From Synechococcus sp. RSCCF101 (GTDB taxonomy: Bacteria; Cyanobacteriota; Cyanobacteriia; PCC-6307; Cyanobiaceae), in NCBI RefSeq assembly GCF_008807075.1, contig NZ_CP035632.1:1302001-1366000 (forward strand): a stretch of DNA of 64,000 nt, given 5' to 3'. The notes beneath the pieces are model-generated. The model saw only the letters and a list, made by a program, of their open reading frames with translations. It searched no databases and had not been told where the DNA came from. Positions 24,302 to 34,790 of this stretch are shown piece after piece. Position numbers and translations under genes: made by a program. The first letter of the stretch is position 1; every line of letters begins with the position of its first letter.

Positions 24302-25440
24302 AACACCGCCGCCTGGCCTGGGGTGAGGGAGAACTGGGGCTCCCGGAAGCGAATCGCCACCCGATGGGGGCGACCGCTGGCCCGATCCAGCTCGAGCGCG
24401 GGCACCGGAGTGAGCAGTGCCGGCTGGGGCTCACTGCGGTAACGCACCTGCACCATCAGTTCGCGCGGCCGATCCAGTGGCGGGATCGAGACCCAGTTGA
24501 CCGCACCGACCGAGCAGGCATCCCTGGCGGCCTGCGAGCGGGGCGCCACCACCACCCGGTTCATCGCCGCGTCCAGGCGGACCACATGCAGCGGCTCATG
24601 CCAGGCGATGCCGAGCCCGCGCCGCTGCCCGATGGTGAAGTGGGCGATGCCGTCGTGCTGACCCAGAACCGTGCCGTCGGCCAGGGTGATCTCCCCCTGC
24701 CGGGGCGGCAGGTGGGCATCGATGAAGGCACGCATCGAACCGTGCCGTTCCACCAGGCAGAGGTCCTGGCTTTCCGGCTTGGCGGCCGTGCGCAGCTCAT
24801 GGCGCCGGGCCTCCTCACGGGTCTGCTGTTTGCGCAGATCTCCCAGGGGGCAGACCAGCCGGCCGAGGACCTCCTGGGGCAGGTCGTAGAGGAAATAGCT
24901 CTGATCCTTGCCGCGATCGAGGCCGCGCCGCAGCTGATGACGATCGGTGCCGTTCTCGGGATGGAGCCTCGGCCTGACGCGGGCGTAGTGCCCCGTGGCG
25001 ACGACGGGCAGCTGCCGCTCCTCCAAAGCCCAGTGCAGCATCGGTCCCACCTTCACCTCCCGGTTGCAGCGCGAGCAGGGGAGCGGGGTGAGGCCGGAGC
25101 CGTAGCCCTCGATCAGGGTGTCGACGATCTGGGCCTGAAAGCGCTCGCGGGCATCGACGACGTGGTGCGGCATCCCCAGCTGGTCGCAGATGGCGGCCGC
25201 ATCCACAAGGCCGTCGGAGCAGCAGGCCCCCTTGCCCTGCATCAACCAGAGCGTCACTCCCTCCGCCTGCCAGCCGGCCTCCACCAGGAGCGCCGCCGTG
25301 AGGGAGCTGTCCACTCCGCCGGAGAGACCGACCGCCACCCGATGCGAGCCCGGCCAGCGGCGCAGCGCCTCGACCACCTCGGCGGGCGCCGGAGTGGTGG
25401 CGAAGGCCGGGGTCGTGCCGGTGGCGGGCGTCAGAGCCAT
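24193..25440 (-). CDS. mnmA: tRNA-specific 2-thiouridylase MnmA
   Basis: Thiolates U34 of tRNA-Lys, -Glu and -Gln. The N-terminal PP-loop [17 protein letters not shown] (near residue 35), the catalytic Cys in [13 protein letters not shown] and the second active-site Cys in [11 protein letters not shown] are all present. The [12 protein letters not shown]-like region reads [17 protein letters not shown]. The protein is 415 residues, slightly long because of an Ala/Thr-rich leader and a short tail that overlaps lnt. The start at ATG 25440 is 9 bases from the divergent nnr start. Confidence 0.93.
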   Translation of the reverse strand: MALTPATGTTPAFATTPAPAEVVEALRRWPGSHRVAVGLSGGVDSSLTAALLVEAGWQAEGVTLWLMQGKGACCSDGLVDAAAICDQLGMPHHVVDARERFQAQIVDTLIEGYGSGLTPLPCSRCNREVKVGPMLHWALEERQLPVVATGHYARVRPRLHPENGTDRHQLRRGLDRGKDQSYFLYDLPQEVLGRLVCPLGDLRKQQTREEARRHELRTAAKPESQDLCLVERHGSMRAFIDAHLPPRQGEITLADGTVLGQHDGIAHFTIGQRRGLGIAWHEPLHVVRLDAAMNRVVVAPRSQAARDACSVGAVNWVSIPPLDRPRELMVQVRYRSEPQPALLTPVPALELDRASGRPHRVAIRFREPQFSLTPGQAAVFYEGDLLLGGGLIDRDATLSPEATSRASSGHEPQRA

Positions 25441-25449
25441 GACACCATC

Positions 25450-27117
25450 ATGCTGGCCCTCTGCCTGGCTCGGATGGAGCGCGACGCGACTGCCGGCCCG
25501 CGAGACCGGGGCGGGTCGCCGGCGGCCTGGCCGGAGCGGGATGCCGCCCACCTGCTCGTCAGCGGCAGGCAGATGCAGGAGCTGGAGGCGCAGCTGTTCG
25601 AGACGGGCCTGCCGGTGGCCGCCCTGATGGAGAAGGCGGCCCTGGCCATGGTTCGCACCCTTCTCGCCCTCGGGCGTGAACCGGCGGCCGGCAATGGCGT
25701 GGATTTCGGCCGGGGGGTGCTGGTGCTGGCCGGACCGGGCCACAACGGCGGGGACGGCCTGGTGGTGGCACGGGAGCTGGCGCAGGCGGGAATCGCAACG
25801 CGGATCTGGGCCCCCTTCCAACGGCGCAAACCCCTCTGCGAGGACCACTGGCGCCATGCCAGCTGGCTCGGCCTGCCGCAGCTGAAGCAGCCCCCCGATC
25901 CCGCCGATCCCGCCCTCTGGGTCGACGCCCTGTTCGGGGTGGGCCAGCAGCGCCCACTCCCCGAAGCCCTGCAGGAGCTGTTCGCGCGGCGGCACCGCTG
26001 CCGTCCGGGGCGCGTCGTGGCGCTGGATGTGCCCTCCGGGCTCTGCTCCGACAGGGGCACGCCCCTCGGCGATTCCGCCTGCCGCGCCGCGCTCACCCTG
26101 ACCATCGGGCTCTGCAAGCGGGGCCTGATCCAGGATCCGGCGCTGGCCTGGGTGGGCCGGCTGGAGCGGATCGATCTCGGGCTGCCGGCCAGGCTGCTGG
26201 CCTCCCTGCCGGCCGACACGCCGCTGGCGCTGAGCGGCGAGGACATCGGCGCTGGGCCCGGGCCCCACCCGCCCGCCGCGGCCTCCAAATACGAGCGGGG
26301 CCGGCTGATGGTGATCGCCGGCAGCGAGCGCTACCGGGGAGCGGCCGCCCTCGCCCTGCGCGGAGCCCTGGCCAGCGGCTGCGGCAGCCTCAGAGCCTGC
26401 CTGCCCCGAGCTCTCTGCGAGAGCCTCTGGCTCGGGATGCCGGAGGTGGTGCCCGAGATCGCCCTCAGCGGTGCGGCGGATGGAAGTCTCCAGCTGGAGC
26501 CGCTTCTGCCCCTGCTGGATGACGCAGGGGCCTGGGCCGGGCGACTGGATGCCCTGCTGATCGGTCCTGGGATCGGCCCGGCTCCGGCCGCCGGCGCAGC
26601 CGCGAGCGAGGGCATCTGGCAGGCGCTGCGCCGCTGGCCGCAGCTGCTCGTGCTGGATGCCGATGGCCTCAACCGGCTGGCCGCCCGAGGCGAGGCAGCG
26701 GCCTGGCTGTCCGGCCGGCACGGCCCAACATGGCTGACTCCCCATCCGGCCGAATTCGGGCGGCTGTTTCCGGAGCTGAGGGGCGCCGAGCCCCTGGAGG
26801 CGGCGGCCACCGCCGCCGGGAGCAGCGGTGCCGCAATCCTGCTCAAGGGGGCCCGGAGCGTGGTGGCCGCCCCCGATGGGCGCCGCTGGCAGCTGCGCCA
26901 CGCCTCCGGCGCCGTGGCCCGGGCGGGACTCGGAGACGTGCTGGCGGGCTTCAGCGCCGGCATCGGCGCGCAGATGGAGACCGCCGATGCCGCCCACCTG
27001 GCCTGGGCGGCCCTGAGCCATGCCGAAGCGGGACGCCACTGCGCCGCGGCAGCCGGTGAGACGACGGCCTCGGCCGTGGCCGGCGCACTGGCCCGTCAGA
27101 CCCGGCCGAAACACTGA
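25450..27117 (+). CDS. nnr: Bifunctional NAD(P)HX epimerase/dehydratase (YjeF/Nnr)
   Basis: Repairs hydrated NAD(P)H. The N-terminal YjeF_N epimerase domain has [20 protein letters not shown], the catalytic Asp in [11 protein letters not shown], and [10 protein letters not shown]. The C-terminal kinase-like ADP-dependent dehydratase has [42 protein letters not shown], and [18 protein letters not shown]. In this last stretch Leu replaces the usual Thr of GTGD but the Asp is kept. Two ATGs (25450, 25474) are possible starts; with the first the length is 555 residues. Confidence 0.9.
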   Translation: MLALCLARMERDATAGPRDRGGSPAAWPERDAAHLLVSGRQMQELEAQLFETGLPVAALMEKAALAMVRTLLALGREPAAGNGVDFGRGVLVLAGPGHNGGDGLVVARELAQAGIATRIWAPFQRRKPLCEDHWRHASWLGLPQLKQPPDPADPALWVDALFGVGQQRPLPEALQELFARRHRCRPGRVVALDVPSGLCSDRGTPLGDSACRAALTLTIGLCKRGLIQDPALAWVGRLERIDLGLPARLLASLPADTPLALSGEDIGAGPGPHPPAAASKYERGRLMVIAGSERYRGAAALALRGALASGCGSLRACLPRALCESLWLGMPEVVPEIALSGAADGSLQLEPLLPLLDDAGAWAGRLDALLIGPGIGPAPAAGAAASEGIWQALRRWPQLLVLDADGLNRLAARGEAAAWLSGRHGPTWLTPHPAEFGRLFPELRGAEPLEAAATAAGSSGAAILLKGARSVVAAPDGRRWQLRHASGAVARAGLGDVLAGFSAGIGAQMETADAAHLAWAALSHAEAGRHCAAAAGETTASAVAGALARQTRPKH

Positions 27118-27250
27118 TTCGCATGGGTCTCAAGACGCAATTTTAGATGAACTATGTGTGCTTTTCCTTTCTCAATTCTGAAAGGTTCTTGAAAACACTC
27201 GCTGCTTCTCTGTCGGCGTAGCACAGTCAACCTCCACCTTCGCTGTGCCC

Positions 27251-28180
27251 ATGACCGTCAGCGCGACACGCAACAGCGAGGCTCTCAGACGTCGGGGATC
27301 GGACCCCGTCAGCTGGTACCTCTCGAGCATCGGCCGGGTGCCCCTGCTCACGGCCGCTGAGGAGATTGAACTGGGCAATCAGGTGCAGACGATGATGCGT
27401 CTGCTGGAGGAGAACACCGAGGAGTCCCTCAGCCAGCACGACCGCAAGCTGGTTCGGATCGGCCGGCGCTCCAAGCAGCGCATGATCCAGGCCAACCTGA
27501 GGCTGGTCGTGAGCGTGGCGAAGAAATACCAGGGCAAGGGGCTGGAGCTGCTCGATCTGATTCAGGAGGGGTCTCTCGGTCTGGAGCGCGCCGTGGAGAA
27601 ATTCGATCCCACGCGCGGCTACAAGTTCTCCACCTACGCCTTCTGGTGGATTCGCCAGAGCATGACCCGGGCCATCGCCTGTCAGAGCCGCACGATCCGG
27701 CTTCCGGTGCATCTCAGCGAACGACTCACCACCGTGCGCAAGGTGAGTCTCGATCTGGCCCACAAGCTCGGAGCCCTGCCCAGCAGGACGGAGATCGCCG
27801 AGGCCATGAACATTCCCCTCGACGAACTCGACGCGCTGCTGCGTCAGGCACTCACCACCAGCAGCCTCGACGCGCCGGTCAACGGCGACGAGGGCCGCAG
27901 CTTCCTCGGCGACCTGATCGCCGACAGCCGGCAGGAGGAACCCCTCGAGCAGGTCGAACGGGGCATGCATCAGGAGCAGCTCGGGCGCTGGCTCTCCCAC
28001 CTGAGCGATCAGGAGCAGCAGGTGCTGCGGCTCCGCTTCGGCCTCGACGGCCAGGAGCGTCACACCCTGGCCGAAATCGGCCGGCTGCTGGAGGTCTCAC
28101 GGGAGCGGGTGCGTCAGGTGGAGCTCAAATCGCTGCGGAAGTTGCGCAACCTGACCCGCCGCTGCTCGGTGATCCTCTGA
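27251..28180 (+). CDS. Group 2 sigma-70 family RNA polymerase sigma factor
   Basis: 309 residues. Region 1.2 (DPVSWYLSSIGRVPLLTAAE), region 2 (NLRLVVSVAKKYQGKGLELL, then DLIQEGSLGLERAVEKFDPT and YAFWWIRQSMTRAI), region 3 and region 4 (VLRLRFGLDGQERHTLAEIG, then VSRERVRQVELKSLRKLR) are complete. The long region 1.1 of the primary sigma is missing, so this is a non-essential group 2 type used in stress or nutrient responses in cyanobacteria. ATG 27251 follows an in-frame GTG at 27245. The AT-rich leader 27130-27215 contrasts with its surroundings and may hold the promoter. Confidence 0.95.
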   Translation: MTVSATRNSEALRRRGSDPVSWYLSSIGRVPLLTAAEEIELGNQVQTMMRLLEENTEESLSQHDRKLVRIGRRSKQRMIQANLRLVVSVAKKYQGKGLELLDLIQEGSLGLERAVEKFDPTRGYKFSTYAFWWIRQSMTRAIACQSRTIRLPVHLSERLTTVRKVSLDLAHKLGALPSRTEIAEAMNIPLDELDALLRQALTTSSLDAPVNGDEGRSFLGDLIADSRQEEPLEQVERGMHQEQLGRWLSHLSDQEQQVLRLRFGLDGQERHTLAEIGRLLEVSRERVRQVELKSLRKLRNLTRRCSVIL

Positions 28181-28257
28181 AACCCGGGGATTACTCCCCA
28201 GGCGGGAGTGACGATGCGTCGCGAGAGGATCAGGTTCACCTGCCCCCCGCGACGAAC

Positions 28258-29373
28258 TCAGTCAGCCCAGATGTAACGGGTGAGTTCCTCGGCCGGAGGC
28301 TCATCCGCCGCCAGCGCGAAACTCACCGCATCGGTGATCTCGGCATCGATCTCCTTCTCGATCGCCCGCAGCTCCCCGGCCGCGACCAGGCCCTGGCTGG
28401 TGAGATCCCGCTCGAGTGCCTGGATGGGATCGCGCCGGGCCCAGAACTGCTTCTCCTCCTCACGGCGGAGTTCGTCGGGGTCGGCCAGTGAATGGCCGCG
28501 GAAGCGGTAGGTAAGACATTCCAGCAGCGTGGGTCCTTCACCGGCCCGGGCACGCTCCACCGCCCGTTCGGCGGCGGCACGCACGGCGAGGACATCCATC
28601 CCATCAACCTCCTCACCGGCGAGGCCGAAGGGGGCAGCCTTGCGCCAGATCTCCGGATCGCTGGTGGCCCGGTCGTGCGCCATGCCGATGGCCCACTTGT
28701 TGTTTTCCACCACGAACACGATGGGCAGTTTCCAGAGCGCCGCCATGTTCAGGCACTCATAGAACTGACCGTTGTTGCAGGTGCCATCGCCGAAGAAGGC
28801 CGCCGTGACGGCATCGCTGTCGGCTTCGCCGAGGGCGTCGCGGCGGTAGCGGCTGGTGAAGGCCGCACCGAGGGCCACCGGAATGCCCTCGCCGATGAAG
28901 GCATAGCCACCGAGCAGGTGGTGCTCGTGTGAGAACAGGTGCATCGAGCCGCCGCGGCCCTTGCTGCAGCCGGTCGCCTTGCCGAAGAGCTCACTCATCA
29001 CTTCACGGGCCGGCACACCGGCGCTCAGGGCATGCACGTGGTCGCGATAGGTGCTGCAGAACCAGTCGTGCTGGCTGCGCATCGCCTTGATCACGCCGGT
29101 GCTGACGGCTTCCTGACCGTTGTAGAGATGCACGAAGCCGAACATCTTGCCCCGGTAGTACATCTCGGCGCACTTGTCCTCGAAGCGGCGCCCCAGGGTC
29201 ATGTCGCGGAAGAGCATCAGCCCCTGGTCGCGATCGATGGAGGCGCGACTGCTCACCGCCAGACCATCGAGTCGTTCGGCATGGGCACCCACGGCCGATG
29301 CACTGCTGGTTGCCTCGAGGGCGGATCCGGGGGGATGACCGGCGACCTCCTGGGCCATATCAGGAACGCGCAT
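28258..29373 (-). CDS. pdhA: Pyruvate dehydrogenase E1 component, alpha subunit
   Basis: Thiamine-diphosphate-dependent decarboxylation of pyruvate, first step of the PDH complex. The TPP motif runs from [19 protein letters not shown] to [13 protein letters not shown]. The phosphorylation-loop region [16 protein letters not shown] is conserved, as is [19 protein letters not shown]. The length is 371 residues from ATG 29373 ([10 protein letters not shown]), with ATG 29358 as an alternative. An unusual N-terminal leader of about 35 residues is Ser/Ala-rich. The beta subunit is not adjacent, as is usual in cyanobacteria. Confidence 0.95.
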   Translation of the reverse strand: MRVPDMAQEVAGHPPGSALEATSSASAVGAHAERLDGLAVSSRASIDRDQGLMLFRDMTLGRRFEDKCAEMYYRGKMFGFVHLYNGQEAVSTGVIKAMRSQHDWFCSTYRDHVHALSAGVPAREVMSELFGKATGCSKGRGGSMHLFSHEHHLLGGYAFIGEGIPVALGAAFTSRYRRDALGEADSDAVTAAFFGDGTCNNGQFYECLNMAALWKLPIVFVVENNKWAIGMAHDRATSDPEIWRKAAPFGLAGEEVDGMDVLAVRAAAERAVERARAGEGPTLLECLTYRFRGHSLADPDELRREEEKQFWARRDPIQALERDLTSQGLVAAGELRAIEKEIDAEITDAVSFALAADEPPAEELTRYIWAD

Positions 29374-29472
29374 GTGGCGTGACTTTAGGGGTTGCCGCCT
29401 GTCGGGGCCTGTTCGCAAAGGCTCTGCCGGACGGGGCCACCATGCGTAAAGTCCCGCCATCGCCGGCGTGGA

Positions 29473-31554
29473 TTGGAGCTCCCGATCGATCATTTCCGCC
29501 TTCTGGGTGTGGCGCCATCGGCCGACCCGGAGACGGTGCTGCGGGCCCTGGAACGGCGCCTCGACCAGAGCCCGGCCGGCGACTTCAGCGACGAGATCCT
29601 CGACATGCGCGCCGCCCTGCTGCGGGGCAGCGCCGAGCGCCTGGCCGATCCGGAGCAGCGACTGACCTATGAATCCGAACTGACCAGCCTCCAGGACCGG
29701 CATCCCGATGGTGTGGCCGGGCTGGAGATCGCCTCGTCGCTGGATCTCGGTGGACTGCTGCTCCTGCATGAGGCCGGTCTGGATGCCGAGGCGTTCGAAG
29801 CGGCCAGCCGGGCGCTGCAGCCGCCGCGGGCTCCCGCTCTCGGCAGCACCCGGGAGAGCGACCTCGGCCTGCTGGCGGCACTGTCCTGCCGGGCCGCGGC
29901 GAAGGAGGAACAGGAGGCACGGCGCTTCGAGGCCTCGGCCCACCTGCTCCGTCGCGGTAGCCAGCTGCTCCAGCGCACGGGCCAGTGGCCGCAGCAGCGG
30001 CGTCAGATCGATGCGCAGCTCGAGGAGCTGCTGCCCTTCCGGGTGCTCGATCTGGTCAGCCGCGATCTGTCCAACCGCAGCGAACGGCAGGAGGGCCTGG
30101 CGCTGCTGCGCGATCTGGTGCAGCGGCGGGGCGGCCTGGAGGGCAGCCGGGACGCGGCGGGCATGGATCAGGACGTCTTTCAGGCGTTCTTCAAGCAGAT
30201 CCGCTGCTACCTCACCGTGCAGGAGCAGCTGGACCTGTTCCTGAGCTGGGAGCAGAACGGGTCCTCGACGGCGGCGTTTCTGGGCAGCTATACCCTGATC
30301 GCCAGCGGCTACGCCCAGCGCAAACCCGATCGGCTCAGCTCAGCCCATGGCCGCCTGCGGGCCACGGCCGCGGAGGGGCTGGAACCCGTGCTGGCCTGCC
30401 TGGAGCTGCTGCTCGGGGATGTGGAGAGCGCCGAGGCCAGCTTCGGCCTCTGCAGCACACCGGCGATTCAGGACTGGATCAGCCAGAAGGCGGATGACCC
30501 CCTCGCGGTGCTCTGTGAATACTGCTGCGAGTGGCTGAACCGGGAGGTGCTGGCCGGCTACCGGGACATCGAGGTGGTGGCGGATCTCGAGGCCTGGTTC
30601 AGCGACCGGGATGTGCAGGCCTACATCGAGTCGCGCGATCCGGCGCCCGCCCCGGCAACGGGCTTCGCGCCGATCGAAACGGACTGGCCGGGCTCGGATT
30701 CCCTGGCTGCCGGCCCCAGCGATGAGGCGTCGAGCGATGACTCTGAAGCCCCTGCAGAGTCCCCGGCACCGACCAGCCCCCTGACCCCACCGTGGCGGGC
30801 AGCGTGGCTGCAGCGCCTGCGGAACCGTGATCTGCTGCAGCCGAAGCCGGCTCTTGCCGTGCTGCTGGGGCTGCTGGCCGCCCTGGCCGCCATCACCTGG
30901 TGGGCCAGCCGCCCCCGGCCGGCACTCCTGCCGGCCGATGGCCAGAAACCAGCAGTCGGCAACGAGACCGCGCCGGAAGAGCAGCCGCAGAGTGCCGATG
31001 CGAACGGGGCAGCCACCTCTACCGGACCGGAAGCCACCACACCGGCAGCCGGCGCCACCGCCACGGCCCCCCCGGCGGACGACGGCGAGGAAAGCGACGA
31101 CACCACAGAACCGCCATCCACCGCTGAGGCTCCAGCCCCATCGAGCGCCCCCCGGCCACCACTCACCGACGATGCCCCGTCCACCGACCAGTTACAGGAG
31201 CTTCTCGGTGGTTGGCTCGATGCCAAGGCCGCTGTGCTCAGCGGCCGGGAGAACGGCTCGGTTCTCGCCGAGGTGGCCAGGCCGGCGCTGCAGCAGCGGG
31301 TGCTGAAGGAGCGCAGGGAGGACGAAAGCGTCGGCCGGAGCCAGGAGATTGAGGCGGCGATCAGCGGCTTGGAGGTGAGCAGCCGCGCACCGGGACGCAT
31401 CGAGGTGTCCGCAACCGTTCGCTATCAGGACCGGGTGCTCGGCGCCGATGGGCGCCTGATCGAGGAGACGGCGCCGACCGATCTCAGAGTCACGTACATC
31501 CTCGGCCGGGACGGCCAGCGGTGGCGGCTGCACGAGTACATCAGCGGCCGCTGA
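29473..31554 (+). CDS. ftn2: Ftn2/ARC6/ZipN-type cell division protein
   Basis: Cyanobacterial FtsZ-ring anchor. The N-terminus [20 protein letters not shown] (degenerate J-like domain) is typical, followed by a helical repeat region. A single transmembrane helix ([20 protein letters not shown], about residue 462) separates the cytoplasmic part from a Pro/Ala/Thr-rich linker and the C-terminal IMS/ARC6-like domain ending [20 protein letters not shown]. No ATG fits: TTG at 29473 yields the conserved N-terminus, whereas the open frame from 29392 adds non-homologous residues. Length from TTG is 693 residues. Confidence 0.9.
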   Translation: MELPIDHFRLLGVAPSADPETVLRALERRLDQSPAGDFSDEILDMRAALLRGSAERLADPEQRLTYESELTSLQDRHPDGVAGLEIASSLDLGGLLLLHEAGLDAEAFEAASRALQPPRAPALGSTRESDLGLLAALSCRAAAKEEQEARRFEASAHLLRRGSQLLQRTGQWPQQRRQIDAQLEELLPFRVLDLVSRDLSNRSERQEGLALLRDLVQRRGGLEGSRDAAGMDQDVFQAFFKQIRCYLTVQEQLDLFLSWEQNGSSTAAFLGSYTLIASGYAQRKPDRLSSAHGRLRATAAEGLEPVLACLELLLGDVESAEASFGLCSTPAIQDWISQKADDPLAVLCEYCCEWLNREVLAGYRDIEVVADLEAWFSDRDVQAYIESRDPAPAPATGFAPIETDWPGSDSLAAGPSDEASSDDSEAPAESPAPTSPLTPPWRAAWLQRLRNRDLLQPKPALAVLLGLLAALAAITWWASRPRPALLPADGQKPAVGNETAPEEQPQSADANGAATSTGPEATTPAAGATATAPPADDGEESDDTTEPPSTAEAPAPSSAPRPPLTDDAPSTDQLQELLGGWLDAKAAVLSGRENGSVLAEVARPALQQRVLKERREDESVGRSQEIEAAISGLEVSSRAPGRIEVSATVRYQDRVLGADGRLIEETAPTDLRVTYILGRDGQRWRLHEYISGR

Positions 31555-31646
31555 AGCCGGCGTCGGGCAGATCCGATCCAGCCCGCTCCTAGCATCACGG
31601 GCCATGGGAGCCGCTGCAGGTGCGGGCTCCGCCCGGTTGACCGCTG

Positions 31647-33137
31647 ATGTTCGACGAACTCTCCCAACGCTTTGAAGATGCCGTCAAGGGTCTGCGGGGG
31701 CAGGACCGGATCACCGAGACCAACGTGGAGGGGGCGCTGAAGCAGGTGCGCCGGGCGCTGCTGGACGCGGATGTCAGCCTGCCGGTGGTGAAGCGCTTCG
31801 TGGAGGAGGTGCGGCAGAAGGCGGTGGGCACCGAGGTGGTGCGTGGCGTCAGTCCCGACCAGACCTTCATCCAGGTGGTGCATCAGCAGCTGGTGGAGGT
31901 GATGGGTGGCGACAACGCGCCTCTGGCCCACTCCGGAACGCCGCCCACGGTGGTGCTGATGGCGGGCCTGCAGGGGGCCGGCAAGACCACCGCCACCGCC
32001 AAGCTCGGCCTCCACCTCAAGGACCAGGGGCGCAGGGCACTGATGGTGGCCGCCGACGTGTACCGCCCCGCGGCGATCGATCAGCTCCACACCCTCGGTG
32101 AGCAGATCGGGGTGGAGGTGTTCAGCCTCGGGCCCGACGCCAGACCGGAGGCGATCGCCGAGGCGGGCCTGGCCCGGGCCCGGGCTGAAGGCTTCGACAC
32201 CGTGCTGGTGGACACGGCCGGTCGCCTGCAGATCGACGAGGGGATGATGCAGGAGATGGTGCGGATCCGCACCGCTGTGCAGCCCGATGAAGTGCTGCTG
32301 GTTGTGGACTCGATGATCGGCCAGGAGGCCGCCGATCTCACACGCGCCTTTCACGACCAGGTGGGCATCACCGGTGCCGTGCTCACCAAGCTGGATGGCG
32401 ATTCACGGGGGGGAGCAGCCCTCTCGATCCGCGAGATCAGCGGGCAGCCGATCAAGTTCATCGGCACCGGCGAGAAGGTGGAGGCGCTGCAACCGTTCCA
32501 TCCGGAGCGGATGGCGAGCCGCATCCTCGGCATGGGCGATGTGCTGACCCTGGTGGAGCGGGCTCAGAAGGAGGTGGAGCTCGCCGACGTGGAGAAGATG
32601 CAGAAAAAACTGCAGGAAGCATCGTTCGATTTCAACGACTTCCTGCAGCAGATGCGTCTGATCAAGCGCATGGGATCCCTGGGCGGCCTGATGAAGATGA
32701 TCCCGGGCATGAACAAGATCGACTCGGGCATGCTCGAACAGGGCGAGCAGCAGCTCCGGCGCATCGAGGCGATGATCGGCTCGATGACGGTGGTGGAGCG
32801 CAACCAGCCCGAGCTTCTGGCCGCCCAGCCGTCCCGTCGCCGCCGGATCGCATCCGGCAGCGGCCACACCCCGGCCGAGGTGGACAAGGTGCTGGAGGAC
32901 TTCCAGAAGATGCGCGGGATGATGCGTCAGATGACCAACGGTGGGGGCTTCCCGGGCATGGGCGGTGGTTTCCCTGGAATGGGTGGCGGCATGCCCGGCC
33001 TGGGCGGAGGATTCCCCGGCCTGGGCGGCGGCATGCCCGGTGCACCGGCGATGGGGGCGATGGGCCGCGGCGGCAAGGGAGCTCCTCCCCGCCGGCAGCG
33101 TCCGTTCAAGAAGAAGAAGGGATTCGGCGACCTGTGA
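31647..33137 (+). CDS. ffh: Signal recognition particle protein Ffh (SRP54)
   Basis: Binds signal sequences and 4.5S/SRP RNA and docks to FtsY. The N domain is followed by the GTPase: P-loop MAGLQGAGKTTATAKLG near residue 105, VAADVYRPAAIDQL, LVDTAGRLQID and TKLDGDSRGGAAL. The Met-rich M domain (FLQQMRLIKRMGSLGGLMKM) follows. The C-terminus adds a Gly/Met/Phe repeat, GGGFPGMGG-like units over about 35 residues, then a basic end PFKKKKGFGDL. Length is 496 residues. Confidence 0.97.
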   Translation: MFDELSQRFEDAVKGLRGQDRITETNVEGALKQVRRALLDADVSLPVVKRFVEEVRQKAVGTEVVRGVSPDQTFIQVVHQQLVEVMGGDNAPLAHSGTPPTVVLMAGLQGAGKTTATAKLGLHLKDQGRRALMVAADVYRPAAIDQLHTLGEQIGVEVFSLGPDARPEAIAEAGLARARAEGFDTVLVDTAGRLQIDEGMMQEMVRIRTAVQPDEVLLVVDSMIGQEAADLTRAFHDQVGITGAVLTKLDGDSRGGAALSIREISGQPIKFIGTGEKVEALQPFHPERMASRILGMGDVLTLVERAQKEVELADVEKMQKKLQEASFDFNDFLQQMRLIKRMGSLGGLMKMIPGMNKIDSGMLEQGEQQLRRIEAMIGSMTVVERNQPELLAAQPSRRRRIASGSGHTPAEVDKVLEDFQKMRGMMRQMTNGGGFPGMGGGFPGMGGGMPGLGGGFPGLGGGMPGAPAMGAMGRGGKGAPPRRQRPFKKKKGFGDL

Positions 33138-33224
33138 ACGCCGCCACCGCGAGGGACCCCTTCGTTCCGGATCGCGGCGGCCACCCGGACGGTACGATCG
33201 TCGTTTGTTCCATGAGGGCTCCGC

Positions 33225-33245
33225 TCGTCCCTGAGTCAGAGACGA
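33225..33245. promoter_or_regulatory. Imperfect 21-bp palindrome upstream of rpsP
   Basis: TCGTC-c-CTGA-g-TCAG-a-GACGA is nearly self-complementary. It lies about 105 bases before the rpsP start in the 213-base ffh-rpsP gap, downstream of a -10-like TACGAT at 33193-33198. It may be a leader-RNA hairpin or an operator. Nothing in the sequence proves either. Confidence 0.3.
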
Positions 33246-33349
33246 TCTGAGAGCGTCCAGTGGGTGCCGCAGGGCCAGTGCTCGCGTGCCGCCCTCATCG
33301 GCATGGCGACTCACCTTCCCAACAGCATCCTCATCCCACCAACCCAGTC

Positions 33350-33739
33350 ATGATCAAGCTCCGCCTGAAGCGGTTCGGCAAGAAACGGGAGGCGAGTTTC
33401 CGCCTCGTCGCCTGCAACAGCACCTCACGCCGCGACGGCAGGCCTCTTCAGGAGCTCGGCTTCTACAACCCCCGCACCAAGGAGACCCGCCTCGATGCCG
33501 AGGCCCTGCGCGAGCGGCTGAACCAGGGAGCCCAACCCACCGACGCCGTGCGCACGCTGCTGGAGAAAGGCGGTCTGCTGGAGAAGACCGTGCGGCCGGC
33601 CGAACGCATCGGCAAGGCCAAGCAGGCGGCCGAGCGCGACAAGGCGGCCAAAGCCGCTGCCGCTGAAAAAGCCAGCGCGGCCAAGGAAGCGGAAGCCGCC
33701 GCCGCGGCTGACAGCAGCGATGGCGACGCCGATTCCTGA
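33350..33739 (+). CDS. rpsP: 30S ribosomal protein S16 with long Ala/Lys tail
   Basis: The S16 core ([20 protein letters not shown], then [20 protein letters not shown] and [18 protein letters not shown]) is complete by about residue 85. A tail of about 45 residues rich in Ala, Lys and Glu and ending DSSDGDADS extends it to 129 residues, versus about 80-90 in most bacteria. The frame is open upstream, but ATG 33350 starts the conserved MIKLRL. phoH follows 5 bases later. Confidence 0.97.
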   Translation: MIKLRLKRFGKKREASFRLVACNSTSRRDGRPLQELGFYNPRTKETRLDAEALRERLNQGAQPTDAVRTLLEKGGLLEKTVRPAERIGKAKQAAERDKAAKAAAAEKASAAKEAEAAAAADSSDGDADS

Positions 33740-33744
33740 CGTCC

Positions 33745-34767
33745 ATGGCTGAAGCCACCAGCACCGGTCGCTTCAGCCTCGATCTGCACGATCCCCAGGC
33801 CGCCCTGGCCCTCTCCGGGCCGGCCGAGGCCAATCTCCGCCAGATCCAGGCCCTGACGGGCGCCTCCTGCGTGCTGAGAGGTCTGGAGCTCGTGGTCAAC
33901 GGCCGGCCGGCTCAGATCGAACGGGCGGCTGCAGTTGTGGAGCTTGTCCGTCCCCTCTGGAGCGAGGGCCAGGACGTCACGGAGGTGGACCTGCGCACGG
34001 CCCTCACCGCCCTGGACACCGGGCGCCGTGATGACCATGCCGGCATGAACCGCCAGGTGCTGGCCCGCAGCCAGCGCGGCACCCTGCTCCGGCCCCGCAC
34101 CCTGCGCCAGAAGGCCTACGTGGAGGCGATGCAGGAGCACGACCTCACCTTCGCCGTGGGTCCGGCCGGCACGGGCAAAACCTTCCTGGCCACGGTGCTG
34201 GCCGTTCGGATGCTGAACGACCGGGCGGTGGAGCGCCTGATCCTCACACGCCCCGCCGTGGAGGCCGGGGAACGGCTCGGCTTTCTGCCCGGTGACCTGC
34301 AGCAGAAGGTGGATCCCTACCTGCGGCCGCTCTACGACGCCCTCCACAGCCTGATGGGTGCCGAAAAAACCACCGCTCTGCTCGAGAAGGGGGTGATCGA
34401 GGTGGCCCCGCTGGCCTACATGCGCGGGCGCACTCTCTCCCACGCCTTCGTGATCCTGGACGAAGCCCAGAACACCACATCCGCCCAGATGCGCATGGTG
34501 CTCACCCGCCTCGGCGAGGGCTCGCGCATGGTGGTCACCGGCGACGTGACCCAGGTGGACCTGCCTCCGGGGCAGACGAGCGGCCTGGTGGAGGCGGCCT
34601 CGGTGCTGGACGGGGTGGACGGGGTGGCCGTCTGCCGGCTCACCTCGGCCGATGTGGTGCGCCACCCGCTTGTGCAGCGGGTCGTGGATGCCTATGCCGC
34701 CCGCGACCGCAGCCGTGCGGGCATGGGGAGATCCGCACCTGTCTCCCGCCGATCCCTGCCAGGATGA
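33745..34767 (+). CDS. phoH: PhoH family ATPase
   Basis: 340 residues. The PhoH ATPase core has Walker A FAVGPAGTGKTFLATVLAV (about residue 140), LTRPAVEAGERLGFLPGDL, MRGRTLSHAFVILDEAQNTT with Walker B, and MVVTGDVTQVDLPPGQ. It probably acts as a nucleic-acid-dependent ATPase or helicase in RNA turnover. The N-terminal ~100 residues are less conserved and contain a KH-like stretch (ANLRQIQALTGASCVLRGLE). It is translated next to rpsP, and its stop overlaps the upstream ATG of the next gene. Confidence 0.95.
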   Translation: MAEATSTGRFSLDLHDPQAALALSGPAEANLRQIQALTGASCVLRGLELVVNGRPAQIERAAAVVELVRPLWSEGQDVTEVDLRTALTALDTGRRDDHAGMNRQVLARSQRGTLLRPRTLRQKAYVEAMQEHDLTFAVGPAGTGKTFLATVLAVRMLNDRAVERLILTRPAVEAGERLGFLPGDLQQKVDPYLRPLYDALHSLMGAEKTTALLEKGVIEVAPLAYMRGRTLSHAFVILDEAQNTTSAQMRMVLTRLGEGSRMVVTGDVTQVDLPPGQTSGLVEAASVLDGVDGVAVCRLTSADVVRHPLVQRVVDAYAARDRSRAGMGRSAPVSRRSLPG

Positions 34768-34790
34768 TTGGCACTCGTCTTCTGGGGCAG

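Noticed and set aside
24193-27114. 973-residue minus-strand frame spanning mnmA and the antisense of nnr
   Set aside because: Only the last 415 residues are MnmA. The first part is antisense to the well-conserved nnr gene, so no fusion protein is claimed.
32939-33050. Repeat array resembling CRISPR or minisatellite
   Set aside because: The repeats are in frame within ffh and encode a Gly-rich tail; there are no spacers of uniform length.
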